Shown here piece by piece: positions 1 to 8,959 of a stretch of 50,891 nt of DNA. The stretch comes from Planctomycetes bacterium UBA7888. GTDB taxonomy: Bacteria; Planctomycetota; UBA1135. The notes beneath the pieces are model-generated. The model was not told the origin of the DNA. It worked only from the letters and a program-made list of their open reading frames with translations, and searched no databases. Location: positions 11,860 to 62,750 of the forward strand of contig DLRM01000041.1 of the NCBI GenBank assembly GCA_002500505.1, read 5' to 3'. The translations under genes and the position numbers were made by a program. Position 1 is the first letter of the stretch. Each line of letters begins with the position of its first letter.

Positions 1-157
1 CGGCAGCGGCAAAAGCCGCGGCGCCCTCCTCGGAAGAAGCTTCCCGAAGGACGGAAGGCTTGTTGGAATTTCGACTGTTAGATGTCGAACTGGAACCATC
101 GTTACCTGGCGCGCAGGCAACCATGAGAAAAGAAAGAAGAAGTATGTTTTTGTTCAT
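1..157 (-). CDS. Lipoprotein, 5' end only (runs off left edge)
   Basis: Reading leftward from an ATG at 157-155, the first 52 codons are open to the window edge. The protein begins MNKNILLLSFLMVACAPG: a short positive start, a hydrophobic stretch and a lipobox-like M-V-A-C at residue 15, so it is probably a secreted lipoprotein. After the Cys comes a Ser/Asn/Ala-rich linker, typical of a flexible spacer on mature lipoproteins. The ATG shares one base with the TGA of the upstream thiolase gene (TGATG), which suggests translational coupling. The functional domain lies outside the window, so no role can be given. Confidence 0.6.
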   Translation of the reverse strand, partial: MNKNILLLSFLMVACAPGNDGSSSTSNSRNSNKPSVLREASSEEGAAAFAAA

Positions 158-1350
158 CAGTTTCGTTCAAAGACGGCGGACATTCCTTGGCCACCGGAGA
201 CACAAAGGGTGGCGAGACCACGGTTAGAGTTGCGACGCCGCATTTCGTGCAGCAAGGTGACCACAAAACGGGCACCTGTCATCCCAATGGGATGACCTAA
301 AGCAATGGAGCCGCCGTTCACATTGAGGCGCTCCGATTCGATGGGCATTTCTTGGAGGCAAGCCAACACCTGGGCGGCAAAGGCTTCATTCAATTCAACC
401 AAATCAAAATCATCCCAACTTAGGCCCGTTCGCTCCATAAGAGCGGCGGTTGCTGGCACGGGGCCCATACCCATTCGCTTGGGATCCGTTCCGCAAACGT
501 GGCTTGCGCGGAAGGTGGCCAAAGGAGTCATCCCACGGCGGTCAGCCTCATCAGCCGCCATCAAAACAAGAGCGGCGGCGCCGTCGGTAATACCCGATGA
601 GTTTCCAGCAGAAACGGTGCCATCTTCGCGATTAAACACAGCAGGCAACTTTGCCAACTTTTCTAATGTCACTTCTGGGCGTGGATGTTCATCGGCATCA
701 ATCACTGTGTCGCCTTTTCGGCTGGAAATAGTGACGGGAACAATTTCTTCTGCCATGCGCCCGGAATCCATTGCGGAACCTGCGCGTTGTTGACTCTGAA
801 GTGCGTATGCATCCTGTTCCTTGCGCGAAATGTGTCGTTCTTGAGCAAGCAGCTCGGCAGTCTCTCCCATAAGCATCCCAGAAACTGGGCACAAGAAACC
901 ATCTTGGTACATCAAGTCCACGACTTTGGAATGTCCCAATCGATAGCCCGAACGCATCTTGTCCAAAATAAAGGGCAAGCGAGACATGGATTCCATTCCA
1001 CCAGCCATAGCAATCTTGGCTCGACCTAGGGCAATGTCGTCAGCCGCTAACTGAATAGACTTCAAGCCAGAAGCGCAAGCTTGATTAATGGTGGTCGCGG
1101 AAGAGGATTCGGACAAGCCGGAGCGCAGGGCAACCTGCCTAGCGGGATTCGGACCGCAACCTGCTTGGCGACCATGCCCAAAAAACAGCACTTCCACCTC
1201 GGGTCCCTCAAGACCAATGGCATCTAAGGCCCCACGAGCGGCGACTTCGCCCAAATCCACGGCAGATTGGGAAACAAGACCCCCCATGTATCGCCCAATG
1301 GGCGTACGAAGAGCGCTAACAATGACAACTGGGGAAGCAGACATGGGCAT
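157..1350 (-). CDS. Acetyl-CoA acetyltransferase (thiolase)
   Basis: Full-length thiolase of 397 residues, the normal size for AtoB/PhaA/ThlA enzymes that join two acetyl-CoA to acetoacetyl-CoA or cleave 3-ketoacyl-CoA. The nucleophile Cys92 lies in NQACASGLKS, the catalytic His353 in NGGSIALGHPIGMTGAR, and the second catalytic Cys383 in CVSGGQGMSA. These three are the family's hallmark residues. The protein starts MPMSASPVVIVSALRTPIGR; the second Met (1344) is an equally good start. It lacks a fadB-like partner here, so a biosynthetic rather than beta-oxidation role cannot be decided. It is followed by a coupled lipoprotein gene. Confidence 0.93.
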   Translation of the reverse strand: MPMSASPVVIVSALRTPIGRYMGGLVSQSAVDLGEVAARGALDAIGLEGPEVEVLFFGHGRQAGCGPNPARQVALRSGLSESSSATTINQACASGLKSIQLAADDIALGRAKIAMAGGMESMSRLPFILDKMRSGYRLGHSKVVDLMYQDGFLCPVSGMLMGETAELLAQERHISRKEQDAYALQSQQRAGSAMDSGRMAEEIVPVTISSRKGDTVIDADEHPRPEVTLEKLAKLPAVFNREDGTVSAGNSSGITDGAAALVLMAADEADRRGMTPLATFRASHVCGTDPKRMGMGPVPATAALMERTGLSWDDFDLVELNEAFAAQVLACLQEMPIESERLNVNGGSIALGHPIGMTGARFVVTLLHEMRRRNSNRGLATLCVSGGQGMSAVFERN

Positions 1351-1423
1351 CCGGAAGGGGACCGGAAAGCGGAGATTCTACCCTCACGCCCGAACACCGC
1401 TTCGCTCCAATGGAGCCGTCTTG

Positions 1424-1840
1424 TTAGCCTTCTTCGAGGTGCAAGTAGCGCTTCACCTCTTCAATTTCCTCAAGGACGAGGTCCCGAATGGAGAGGACAC
1501 CCAAAAGGGTGCCGTCATCTTCCAGAACGGGTAGATGCCGAATATGGTGCTCACGCATCAAAATTCTAGCGAGACGAATGTCCATATCAGCTTGCGTGGT
1601 CACGATGTCCAGAGTCATCACATCAGAGACTTGGACCTCGTCCACATCTAAATCATTTAACAAAACCCGCTTTAAAATATCCCGCTCAGTAAACAAGCCT
1701 GCGAGGTGGGACCCTTCCATGACGGCAGTGCAGCCGACGTTGGCTTGCGCCATTGCCTTGGAAGCATCACGAACGGTCGCGCTGGGCTCAACGAAAACCA
1801 CCCTCTTCTGCTTTCCAACTAAACTCCTTAGCTCAGACAT
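1424..1840 (-). CDS. CBS-domain pair protein
   Basis: A 138-residue protein made almost entirely of two CBS domains (about residues 10-70 and 75-130). Recognisable features are VRDASKAMAQANVGCTAVME, GLFTERDILKRVL with DVMT, and HHIRHLPVLEDDGTLLGVLS followed by IRDLV. Stand-alone CBS pairs bind adenine nucleotides and act as energy or ligand sensors; the partner is not evident from context. The start is secured by a near-perfect Shine-Dalgarno four bases upstream. The final Glu-rich helix is short. No fused transporter or enzyme domain is present. Confidence 0.88.
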   Translation of the reverse strand: MSELRSLVGKQKRVVFVEPSATVRDASKAMAQANVGCTAVMEGSHLAGLFTERDILKRVLLNDLDVDEVQVSDVMTLDIVTTQADMDIRLARILMREHHIRHLPVLEDDGTLLGVLSIRDLVLEEIEEVKRYLHLEEG

Positions 1841-1844
1841 AAAA

Positions 1845-1853
1845 ACCTCCTTT
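1845..1853 (-). promoter_or_regulatory. Strong Shine-Dalgarno for the CBS protein
   Basis: On the minus strand AAAGGAGGT precedes the ATG at 1840 with a 4-nt spacer. It is the clearest ribosome binding site in the window; most other genes here have weak ones or rely on overlap with the upstream gene. Confidence 0.75.
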
Positions 1854-1938
1854 TTGTCTCCTAATCAAGCTTAACATGTTCCAACCCTTTTATGGGGCAG
1901 AACTTGCGGCTTTTCAAGGAAGCCATTGGGGGGGGGAG

Positions 1939-3180
1939 CTAAGCACACCAAATCCGAGCGGGATTCTCTCCGAAGCCATAGCCAAAGTGGCAGAGGTCCG
2001 GAAGGTCCAAAACGGTGAACCGAGCCTCATATCCGGGGGCAATACGACCCAAGCGATCCCCTGCTCCCAAACTCTGGGCAGCATGAAGGGTCATGCCCGC
2101 CAAGGCCTCCAAAGCCGTCATTTTGAGCCGGATTCTCGCAAAATGGGCTGCCTCGGGAAGGCTTGCGGTATAGCAAGAACCCGGATTGAAATCGGTGGCA
2201 ACGAACCAAGGCACCCCAGCCTTCAGGAGCTTTTGGGCAGGAGCATCGGCATCTTGACGCAAGTAGTGAGGCACAGCGGGAAGGAGGCCAGCACAAGTTT
2301 TCCCACTTGTAACCAAGGCGTCGAGGCCAGCATCCGAGAGAGTTTCGAGGTGATCAACACATTCTGCTCCGAGAGAAACTGCCAACTCTGTTCCCCCCAC
2401 ATTGACAAACTGATCGCTATGAACGCGGAGAGCAAAGCCCAAGTCGCGTGCACTATTCAAATAGCGTTCAGCCCGCAGCAAGCTGAAAGCATGCTCCTCG
2501 ATAAAAACATCTGCGGCTCGGGCTAGGCCTTGCTCCCACACTGCTGGAAGTACTTCTTGACAAAGAAGTTCCACATACTGGTCCTTTTGATTGGCGTATT
2601 CTTCGGGCACCATATGGGCACCCAAAAAAGTTGGGAAGACCTCCATGCCTGTTGCTGTAGAAGCGGCGCGAATCGCTCGAAGGGATTTCAATTCGTCCTC
2701 CAGGCTCAAGCCGTACCCGGACTTCGCCTCACAGGCAACTGTGCCGTGGGCCTGCATGCGCTGAAAATGGGAAATGACCTTGGCTGTGAGTTCTACTTCG
2801 CTGGCTTGGCGAACTGCACGAACGCTGGACAAAATTCCGCCACCCCGTTCGGCAATCTCAAGGTAGGAGAGCCCTTGGGCGCGCCAATCAAATTCCTCCG
2901 CTCTCTCGGCGGCAAAGGCGGGGTGCGTGTGGGCGTCCACCAAGCCCGGGACCAGAAGACCACCACCGCAATCGACAACTTCCTTGCCCTGCCATTGGGA
3001 CCTCAACTCTGGCTCAGGACCCAATGCGGATACCTTTCCATCTAATACAGCTACCGCCGCATCTCGAATCACGGGAAGGGATTCCAAATCTGCGGCCGCA
3101 ATCACTCCAACAGAGCCCGCATCCATCGTGTGTAACTCACGAATGCCAGTCAGAAGAAAATCGCAGTGTTGAAGTGCCAT
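1939..3180 (-). CDS. hutI: Imidazolonepropionase
   Basis: A 413-residue amidohydrolase of the HutI family, which opens 4-imidazolone-5-propanoate to N-formimino-glutamate in histidine degradation. Metal-binding H84-T-H86 sits in PGLVDAHTHPAF; GTVACEAKSGYGL, FLGAHMVPEEY, RVHSDQF and VATDFNPGS supply the remaining conserved sites. The reading frame is open far upstream, but the family N-terminus (MALQHCDFLLTGIRELHT) fixes the start at 3180. That start codon overlaps the divergent start at 3179. No hutH, hutU or hutG is adjacent, so the rest of the pathway must be elsewhere. A run of nine C (minus strand) follows the stop. Confidence 0.93.
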   Translation of the reverse strand: MALQHCDFLLTGIRELHTMDAGSVGVIAAADLESLPVIRDAAVAVLDGKVSALGPEPELRSQWQGKEVVDCGGGLLVPGLVDAHTHPAFAAERAEEFDWRAQGLSYLEIAERGGGILSSVRAVRQASEVELTAKVISHFQRMQAHGTVACEAKSGYGLSLEDELKSLRAIRAASTATGMEVFPTFLGAHMVPEEYANQKDQYVELLCQEVLPAVWEQGLARAADVFIEEHAFSLLRAERYLNSARDLGFALRVHSDQFVNVGGTELAVSLGAECVDHLETLSDAGLDALVTSGKTCAGLLPAVPHYLRQDADAPAQKLLKAGVPWFVATDFNPGSCYTASLPEAAHFARIRLKMTALEALAGMTLHAAQSLGAGDRLGRIAPGYEARFTVLDLPDLCHFGYGFGENPARIWCA

Positions 3181-4480
3181 GAGAAGACATCCTACTCCCC
3201 ATCTTCGAGGGGTGGTAATATCCTTCAAGTTGATTCTCCCGGCCCTTCTCATTTTGTTCGGCGCCATCGCAGGTGGCCTGCGAAGCCTTCTCTCCTCGCC
3301 CATTCGCGGCTCACTCCTGGATGTTCTTCCCCGCGCACGCCAAGAGAAGTTGGAGCAACGCATCGAAGAAACTTCGGAGCACCTAATTGCAACAGCTGGC
3401 CTTCTTCGATTGGCATGCGTTGTCGCAACCGCAACTTTATTAATCCAACATACAGAGCTTTTAGCGCCCACTTCAAAGTGGCCCGTTTGGGCGGGTGCAG
3501 CCCTGTTCGCCGGCATCCTCTTAGAAGGGATTCCTTCCTTTGTTTCGCGGGGCCGAGGCGTTCGCCTTGTCCTACTGGCTCTCCCTCTTCTTCGACTCCT
3601 TTCTATTCCGCTTCGCCCAATCACTATTCTTTTGCATTCCACTCTCCGCTTTTTGGGCGCTGAGGTTGGGCAACGCATGCAAGACCAACTTGCCGCTGAC
3701 CTTGTTGAAGTTGCTCGTCGCCAAGAACGTGAACGAGAACTTGACGAATCCGAGCGCAAAATGATTGCGCATGTAATTGAACTTCCTGAAACGGATGCTG
3801 CGGAAGTGATGACTCCTCGCACGGACCTCACTGCCATTTCTGCTGACTCCAATATTGAGGAGGCTCTTCGCATTTCTCGAGAGGACGGACACTCCAGAAT
3901 CTTGGTTTACGAAGAGGACGTTGATCACATTTGCGGCGTTTATTACATCAAAGATTCCCTAGAGCTTTTTGAAAAGCACGCAAACCCAAGCGAATTGTTG
4001 GTCAAATCCCAAATGCGGAAACCTTATTTCGTTCCAGAAACGATGCGTGTCCCCGCTCTCTTTGAAGAACTTCGCCGCCGCCGCACACATCTTGCCGTTG
4101 TTGTAGACGAGTACGGCGGTACTGCGGGCGTGGTGTCCATGGAGGACCTCATGGAAGAGATTGTCGGGGAAATCGAAGACGAACACGACCCCGAAGATGA
4201 GTCTCTCTTCTTTGAAAAAATCGGACCCGACGAACTCTGCGTGGATGGCCGCTTTGGTCTTGCCGACCTCAATGAAGAATTTGCCTGCAACCTCCCTGAA
4301 GATGAAGACTTCGACACCCTTGCAGGACTTCTCTTTGATCGACTTGGTTGTATTCCTAAGACAAACCAGACGCTTCGCCTGGATGACCTCTCCTTCCAAG
4401 TGTTGGAGGTGGACGACCGGCGAATCCGAAAGGTCCGAATCTTAAGAACAAGTCAAACAAGCGACGATTCACTCTCATGA
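3179..4480 (+). CDS. CorC/TlyC-like membrane CBS protein
   Basis: A 433-residue protein with three or four hydrophobic segments in the first 160 residues. A basic linker rich in Arg and Glu follows, then a CBS pair (about 210-335) opening with EVMTPRTDLTAISADSNIEE. The end is a CorC_HlyC-type domain (about 350-430) containing DELCVDGRFGLADLNEEF. VVDEYGGTAGVVSMEDLMEE is the signature of the CNNM/CorC family, linked to Mg2+ or Co2+ transport and often annotated as haemolysin. The ATG lies on top of the hutI start, leaving no intergenic space; a start at GTG 3212 is possible but has no better ribosome site. The stop overlaps recO (ATGA). Confidence 0.87.
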   Translation: MRRHPTPHLRGVVISFKLILPALLILFGAIAGGLRSLLSSPIRGSLLDVLPRARQEKLEQRIEETSEHLIATAGLLRLACVVATATLLIQHTELLAPTSKWPVWAGAALFAGILLEGIPSFVSRGRGVRLVLLALPLLRLLSIPLRPITILLHSTLRFLGAEVGQRMQDQLAADLVEVARRQERERELDESERKMIAHVIELPETDAAEVMTPRTDLTAISADSNIEEALRISREDGHSRILVYEEDVDHICGVYYIKDSLELFEKHANPSELLVKSQMRKPYFVPETMRVPALFEELRRRRTHLAVVVDEYGGTAGVVSMEDLMEEIVGEIEDEHDPEDESLFFEKIGPDELCVDGRFGLADLNEEFACNLPEDEDFDTLAGLLFDRLGCIPKTNQTLRLDDLSFQVLEVDDRRIRKVRILRTSQTSDDSLS

Positions 4481-5217
4481 AAAGGCAGACCACGCCGGCC
4501 ATCGTTCTCCGTCGCTGGCCATGGTCGGAAAGTTCGCTCGCCCTCCGGATTCTCACCCCAGGCCATGGAACGATTACCCTGAGAGCAAAGGGTGTTTACA
4601 AGGCAACAAGTGGAAGCATGGGCGTTCTGGACACTTGGGCCCTTGTTGAGGTGGACATGGGTGGTCCCCCAAACTCTGACTTTCAGCAGCTTTACCGATG
4701 TCGGCTTCTGGACCGAATGTCTGGACTGTCTGAAAGCCCTGAAAAACTAGCCGCTGCAGGCCTGTTCGGAGAGCTCGCTGAACTTGCTGCCCCTCCCGGA
4801 CAAGATTCCGGCCCTGTCTTTCGTTTTTTACTTCGTACCCTCCAAGCAATTCATCAAGGATTCGACTTGGATGGCCTCCTATGTTCTGGCCTCTTGGAAG
4901 CTCTCTCCCACTTAGGCCTTGACCCTCAATTAAAGGTGGAGCCAGAGACAACAGACGCTCTTTGGTTTCACCACGAAGCCGGTGGGGTGCTTCCCCCTAA
5001 TACACCCCGCCCGGAGGGACACTCGCGACTCATGAGCCACGCTTTGAGGACCCTTCTCCTTGAGTGTCCTCAAGAGCCGGCCGCTGCTGAGGAAGCTGAC
5101 CCTGCTCTCTTGGAGGAAGCCTTTACAATCTTGGGCGAGTTCCTCCACTTCCACCTGGAAAGACCACCCCGAGCTTGGAATGCTTTACGCCATCGCCAAG
5201 CTGCCCTGAACCGTTGA
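4477..5217 (+). CDS. recO: DNA repair protein RecO
   Basis: A 246-residue RecO, the mediator that with RecR loads RecA onto SSB-coated gaps. The N-terminal OB fold is evident (TTPAIVLRRWPWSESSLALR, then GTITLRAKGVYKATS, the usual 'TP.HGK...AKGARR' region). A helical middle contains AAAGLFGELAELAAPPGQ and LLCSGLLEALSHLGLDPQL, which matches the conserved 'LL..LG..P.L' segment. The zinc-finger cysteines of some RecO proteins are absent. Its ATG overlaps the preceding stop by ATGA, and its TGA overlaps a TTG start of the next gene, so the run is probably co-translated. Confidence 0.88.
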   Translation: MKRQTTPAIVLRRWPWSESSLALRILTPGHGTITLRAKGVYKATSGSMGVLDTWALVEVDMGGPPNSDFQQLYRCRLLDRMSGLSESPEKLAAAGLFGELAELAAPPGQDSGPVFRFLLRTLQAIHQGFDLDGLLCSGLLEALSHLGLDPQLKVEPETTDALWFHHEAGGVLPPNTPRPEGHSRLMSHALRTLLLECPQEPAAAEEADPALLEEAFTILGEFLHFHLERPPRAWNALRHRQAALNR

Positions 5218-6254
5218 GATTCTTCCGCCCCACTACCCTCCTCCTGACCCTTGGCTTATTGTCTTGTGCTCAGCAAATCCTCCAGCCTTACGGTGCTAGC
5301 GAATTGGATCAGCTGCGAAATCACATATTGACGGGTTCGGAGATTCAGATTCAAAACCGAACCACACTGGAAGGGAGCGAACAATCTGAAAGAGTTCCCC
5401 ACGTCGAGCTCTCGCATTCGGAGTTCCTTGCTGCTCTTGAAAGCGCCGACAAGTCCAGAGTTTCAAAAGTTTGGTCTTCGGTCTACCGCCTTGAAGACAC
5501 TGACTTTGATCGAAGCTCCCAGATTGCTTTCAACCTTCTTGTCGGTGATATTGCCTACTTTAAGGAAGATTGGGATCAAGCAATCCTCCGCTACGAAGCC
5601 TATCTTTTGTACGGCGGTGCTGCGGGTACTTCCGAAGTTGTCGAGGAACGCCTTTACTACATGGCCTTGGCACTCCTAGAAGGAAAACGAAAAGCTCTGG
5701 GTATTTTTTCGGACCGGTATCGAGGTGTCGTCACTCTCCAAAACCTAGCCGCGTGGGCACCCAATAGCCCTTTTGCTCCTCGCGCAAGAGTGGCTGCAGC
5801 AAACTACCTTTTTGACTCTCGAGACTTTGACGAAGCCAAGTTGGAGTACTTGGGTCTCTTGCGCTATCACCCGACATCCGAATACTCAGACCTTGCAACG
5901 TTTCGTATTGGCCTGTGTGGATATGAAGTCATTCATGGTCCAGAGTGTGATGGCGAACTGATTGAGTTGACCATCAATCAGTTCCAGCAATATTTGCGTG
6001 GATGGCCAAATGGGATTCACAAAGATTCGGCTACCAACGCTATTTATGTTCTTCGAGCCACTTTGGCGAAGCGTGAAATCTTGATTGGTGACTTTTATAA
6101 AACCATCGACAATACCCGAGGAGCACGACTTCATTACAAGGCCGCTCTTGCGCTTAAATTTGAAGATGCCATTCAAGAAGCTCGAGCTCGCTTGGAAGAA
6201 CTTCCCCCGGATGATGGGGCCTTGCCTGGAGAGGAAACCGATTCTTCATCGTGA
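5214..6254 (+). CDS. BamD/YfiO-like tetratricopeptide lipoprotein
   Basis: Starting at the TTG that overlaps the recO stop (TTGA) gives a 346-residue protein beginning with Arg-rich residues, a hydrophobic core and lipobox LLSC (TTLLLTLGLLSCAQQ). The ATG at 5175 would bury the signal in the chain, so TTG is preferred. The body has TPR-like helical repeats: GDIAYFKEDWDQAILRYEAY, SRDFDEAKLEYLGLLRYHPT and TRGARLHYKAALALKFEDA. The pattern and the immediately downstream LptE-like gene suggest an outer-membrane assembly lipoprotein such as BamD. The match rests on architecture rather than exact motifs. The stop overlaps the next GTG. Confidence 0.68.
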   Translation: MRFFRPTTLLLTLGLLSCAQQILQPYGASELDQLRNHILTGSEIQIQNRTTLEGSEQSERVPHVELSHSEFLAALESADKSRVSKVWSSVYRLEDTDFDRSSQIAFNLLVGDIAYFKEDWDQAILRYEAYLLYGGAAGTSEVVEERLYYMALALLEGKRKALGIFSDRYRGVVTLQNLAAWAPNSPFAPRARVAAANYLFDSRDFDEAKLEYLGLLRYHPTSEYSDLATFRIGLCGYEVIHGPECDGELIELTINQFQQYLRGWPNGIHKDSATNAIYVLRATLAKREILIGDFYKTIDNTRGARLHYKAALALKFEDAIQEARARLEELPPDDGALPGEETDSSS

Positions 6255-6742
6255 TTCGCGTCATTCTTCTTCTCGGACTAACCGCCACTTGCTCATCTTG
6301 CGGTTACACACTTCTCCAGCCCGGTGTTGGAGGTGGTGCAACCATCCTCGTCCCCCCCACGGAGAACTCGACTCGCTGGCGCGGGGTGGAAGTCCAATTC
6401 ACGGAAGCGGTTCGCTCAAATCTCCAGCAACTTCTTCAGCTTCGCTTCAGCAACCAGAACCCCGACCTTGTCCTCCAAAGCTCCTTAAAAGAAGTTTATC
6501 GCGGTGCCCCAGTACGAGGCCGAACGGGAGGCGCCATCATTGGGACCGCAACCGTGGTGTTGCAATGGACTCTCACTGACTCTCAAGGAGACTCAGTTGC
6601 GGGTGGCACATTAGAGCAAACCCTTGAATACCTTCCCTCTGGAGATGAAGACGAAATTCAAGCAATTGAAGAAATCCTCGATTGGATGGCCGAGTCGGTC
6701 GTAATCAAGGTACATGCGGGTCTTGACTCCGCGGCTAACTAG
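6251..6742 (+). CDS. LptE-like lipoprotein (LPS assembly)
   Basis: A 163-residue lipoprotein starting at a GTG that overlaps the previous stop (GTGA). The signal MIRVILLLGLTATCSSCGYT ends in the lipobox-like S-S-C-G-Y. The 'CGY.L' after the Cys is the common start of LptE proteins, which plug the LptD barrel that inserts lipopolysaccharide. Further LptE-like segments are TILVPPTENSTRWRGVEVQF, then EAVRSNLQQLLQL and VLQSSLKEVYRGAP. The C-terminal helix (IEEILDWMAESVVIKV) also fits. Neighbouring BamD-like and FtsH genes support an envelope role. Confidence 0.72.
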   Translation: MIRVILLLGLTATCSSCGYTLLQPGVGGGATILVPPTENSTRWRGVEVQFTEAVRSNLQQLLQLRFSNQNPDLVLQSSLKEVYRGAPVRGRTGGAIIGTATVVLQWTLTDSQGDSVAGGTLEQTLEYLPSGDEDEIQAIEEILDWMAESVVIKVHAGLDSAAN

Positions 6743-6746
6743 AAAA

Positions 6747-8945
6747 ATGGACAACCAGAACCCCGAAAGCAACCAGAACCCCGAAAAGCAAAACGCCAAA
6801 CGGAACATTGGCCCCGTTTTGCTTATCAGCAGCATGTTGCTCCTCTTGCTCATCCTTTATGGATCGGACACCCCCGCTCGCACTATTTCTGAAGATGAGT
6901 TCTGGTATCGACTCTACAGCGACCAACTCGAGAGCCCTGAGATCAATAGCCCCTCCAAAATTTCGGCTATGCTCACCGAAACTGGTGAGAATGGGAGACC
7001 TGTTCGTGTCGCAGTTACGCTTCCAGACACCGCCGATGTCAAGGACCGCGTGCGCGAACTCAATGCAAAGGAGTTGGAATCCACTCTTGGCGAAAAAGAA
7101 TTGAACGACAAAATCGCCTCAGAAGAGATTCAACTTCTGAAGGGGTATCCTATTCGCCTCGTCGAACCCCTTGACTCTGACAACTTAGGCGGCGAAACAA
7201 AAACTTCTTATCGCTTTTTTGTGGATTGGGCCGACTCCAACGGCCTTCACTATTCCGAGATTGTAGGAGCCAATGGGGATGCCAACTTTGCAGCTCTCTC
7301 CAGAACACTACTCGCTCAAAACGCTTCCATGGAAGAAGGGCTCAGCTTTGATTTAGCTAAAGGCCTCGTTACGGAGGAGCACAACTCTACTCTCCTTTAC
7401 TTCTTTTCCACCTTTGGCCCTATCCTTCTCCTCATTGGCCTTTTTTGGTTTTTGTTTGCCCGCCAAATGCGCGGCCAAGGCCAGGGCATGATGTCTTTTG
7501 GGCGCTCCCGTGCCAAGCTTCACAATAAAGAAAGTGACACTCAAACGACTTTCAAGGATGTTGCGGGCATTGATGAAGCTAAAGAAGAAGTCGAGGAGAT
7601 TATTCAGTTCCTAAAGAGCCCGGACAAGTTCAAGAAGTTAGGGGGACGAATCCCTCGCGGTGTCCTCCTGGTGGGCCCTCCCGGAACAGGGAAAACCCTG
7701 CTCGCCAAAGCCATTGCAGGAGAAGCGGAAGTTCCTTTCCTTTCCATCAGTGGGTCCGACTTCGTTGAGATGTTTGTTGGGATTGGAGCAAGCCGCGTAC
7801 GCGACTTGTTTAAACAAGCCCGCAGTTCCGCCCCATGCATTGTTTTCTTGGACGAAATCGATGCTGTCGGCCGCAAACGCGGGTCTGGAATGGGCGGCGG
7901 TCACGATGAGAGAGAGCAAACACTCAACGCCATTCTTGTGGAAATGGATGGATTTGGTACCGATGACGGCATCATTTTGATGGCAGCAACAAACCGGCCA
8001 GATGTGCTTGATCCTGCGCTCCTTCGTCCTGGTCGCTTCGACCGCGAAATCAGGATTGATCTCCCCGATGTTGCGGGGCGTGCGGCCATCCTTGGTGTTC
8101 ACGCAGCTAACGTCACCTTGGACCCTTCCGTGGACCTCGGTGAAGTGGCCCGCGGCACACCAGGTTTCTCAGGCGCAGAAATTGCTGCATTGGTCAACGA
8201 GGCCGCAATCAATGCTGCGATGGCGGACCGAGAAACCGTGACCCAAGAGGATTTTGAAGAAGCCCGCGACAAGGTTCGATTTGGTCGAGAAAAACGCTCA
8301 CGAGTTCTAGAACCCGAGGACAAGCGCATTACGGCATATCACGAAGCCGGACATGCTGTTGTAAATGTCTTGCTAGAAAACACCGAGCCCTTGCATAAAG
8401 TCACCATCATTCCCCGTGGCATGGCACTGGGCTCCACGATGATGTTGCCCGAAAAAGACCGACTCCATCTCTCTAAGAAACAGATCGAAGCTGAGCTTGC
8501 CGTCCTATACGGTGGACGCGTGGCAGAAGAGCTATTTTGTGACGACATCACTGCTGGCGCATCCAGCGATATTAGTCGTGCAACTCAAATGGCGAAAATG
8601 ATGGTGACCGAATGGGGAATGTCTGAGGTCATCGGCCCCGTCAACTTGGCTGAGCGAAGTGGTTCGGAATTTTTGGGTACGGAATTCATGGTTGGCAAAG
8701 ATCACTCCGAGGAAACGGTTCGGGAGATTGACGAAGAAATACGGCGCTTCCTCGCAACGGCCCAAACCATCGCACGCAATACTCTCATGGCGAACAAAGA
8801 AGCCATTGAAAGAGTCACCGAAGCTCTTTTGATGCATGAAACGGTTTCTGGCGAGGAGGTCGAGAAACTCATCGCTGGTTCGGTTACTCCCAAAGACTTG
8901 CGCCCTCAAGAACCTCCGCCACCCGTTCCAGCGCAAGAAGATTAG
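6747..8945 (+). CDS. ftsH: ATP-dependent zinc metalloprotease FtsH
   Basis: A 732-residue membrane AAA+ protease that degrades misassembled membrane proteins and regulatory proteins. TM1 is at about residues 20-39 and TM2 at about 216-237. Walker A GPPGTGKT is at 310-317, Walker B IVFLDEID at 365-372, the second region of homology around MAATNRPDVLDPALLRPGRF, and zinc motif HEAGH at 532-536. The start at 6747 (MDNQNPES) follows the lptE stop by four bases; an in-frame start at 6714 would lie inside lptE. The periplasmic part between the two TMs is about 175 residues, clearly longer than in E. coli FtsH. The N-terminus carries a tandem NQNPES/NQNPEK repeat. Confidence 0.96.
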   Translation: MDNQNPESNQNPEKQNAKRNIGPVLLISSMLLLLLILYGSDTPARTISEDEFWYRLYSDQLESPEINSPSKISAMLTETGENGRPVRVAVTLPDTADVKDRVRELNAKELESTLGEKELNDKIASEEIQLLKGYPIRLVEPLDSDNLGGETKTSYRFFVDWADSNGLHYSEIVGANGDANFAALSRTLLAQNASMEEGLSFDLAKGLVTEEHNSTLLYFFSTFGPILLLIGLFWFLFARQMRGQGQGMMSFGRSRAKLHNKESDTQTTFKDVAGIDEAKEEVEEIIQFLKSPDKFKKLGGRIPRGVLLVGPPGTGKTLLAKAIAGEAEVPFLSISGSDFVEMFVGIGASRVRDLFKQARSSAPCIVFLDEIDAVGRKRGSGMGGGHDEREQTLNAILVEMDGFGTDDGIILMAATNRPDVLDPALLRPGRFDREIRIDLPDVAGRAAILGVHAANVTLDPSVDLGEVARGTPGFSGAEIAALVNEAAINAAMADRETVTQEDFEEARDKVRFGREKRSRVLEPEDKRITAYHEAGHAVVNVLLENTEPLHKVTIIPRGMALGSTMMLPEKDRLHLSKKQIEAELAVLYGGRVAEELFCDDITAGASSDISRATQMAKMMVTEWGMSEVIGPVNLAERSGSEFLGTEFMVGKDHSEETVREIDEEIRRFLATAQTIARNTLMANKEAIERVTEALLMHETVSGEEVEKLIAGSVTPKDLRPQEPPPPVPAQED
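6753..6788 (+). repeat. Tandem 18-bp repeat in the ftsH 5' end
   Basis: Two adjacent copies of aaccagaaccccgaaagc (second copy with one base change) encode NQNPES and NQNPEK. The first 14 bases also occur at 6452-6465 inside the lptE-like gene. Confidence 0.7.
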
Positions 8946-8959
8946 ACTGCTTGGGTCTC

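Noticed and set aside
1928..1936. Nine-G homopolymer as a phase-variation tract
   Set aside because: It lies after the hutI stop and outside any reading frame or clear promoter.
3181..3873. Upstream extension of the hutI frame, giving a 644-residue protein
   Set aside because: The extra part is Arg/Ser-rich, lies antisense to the CorC-like gene, and the HutI family begins at 3180.
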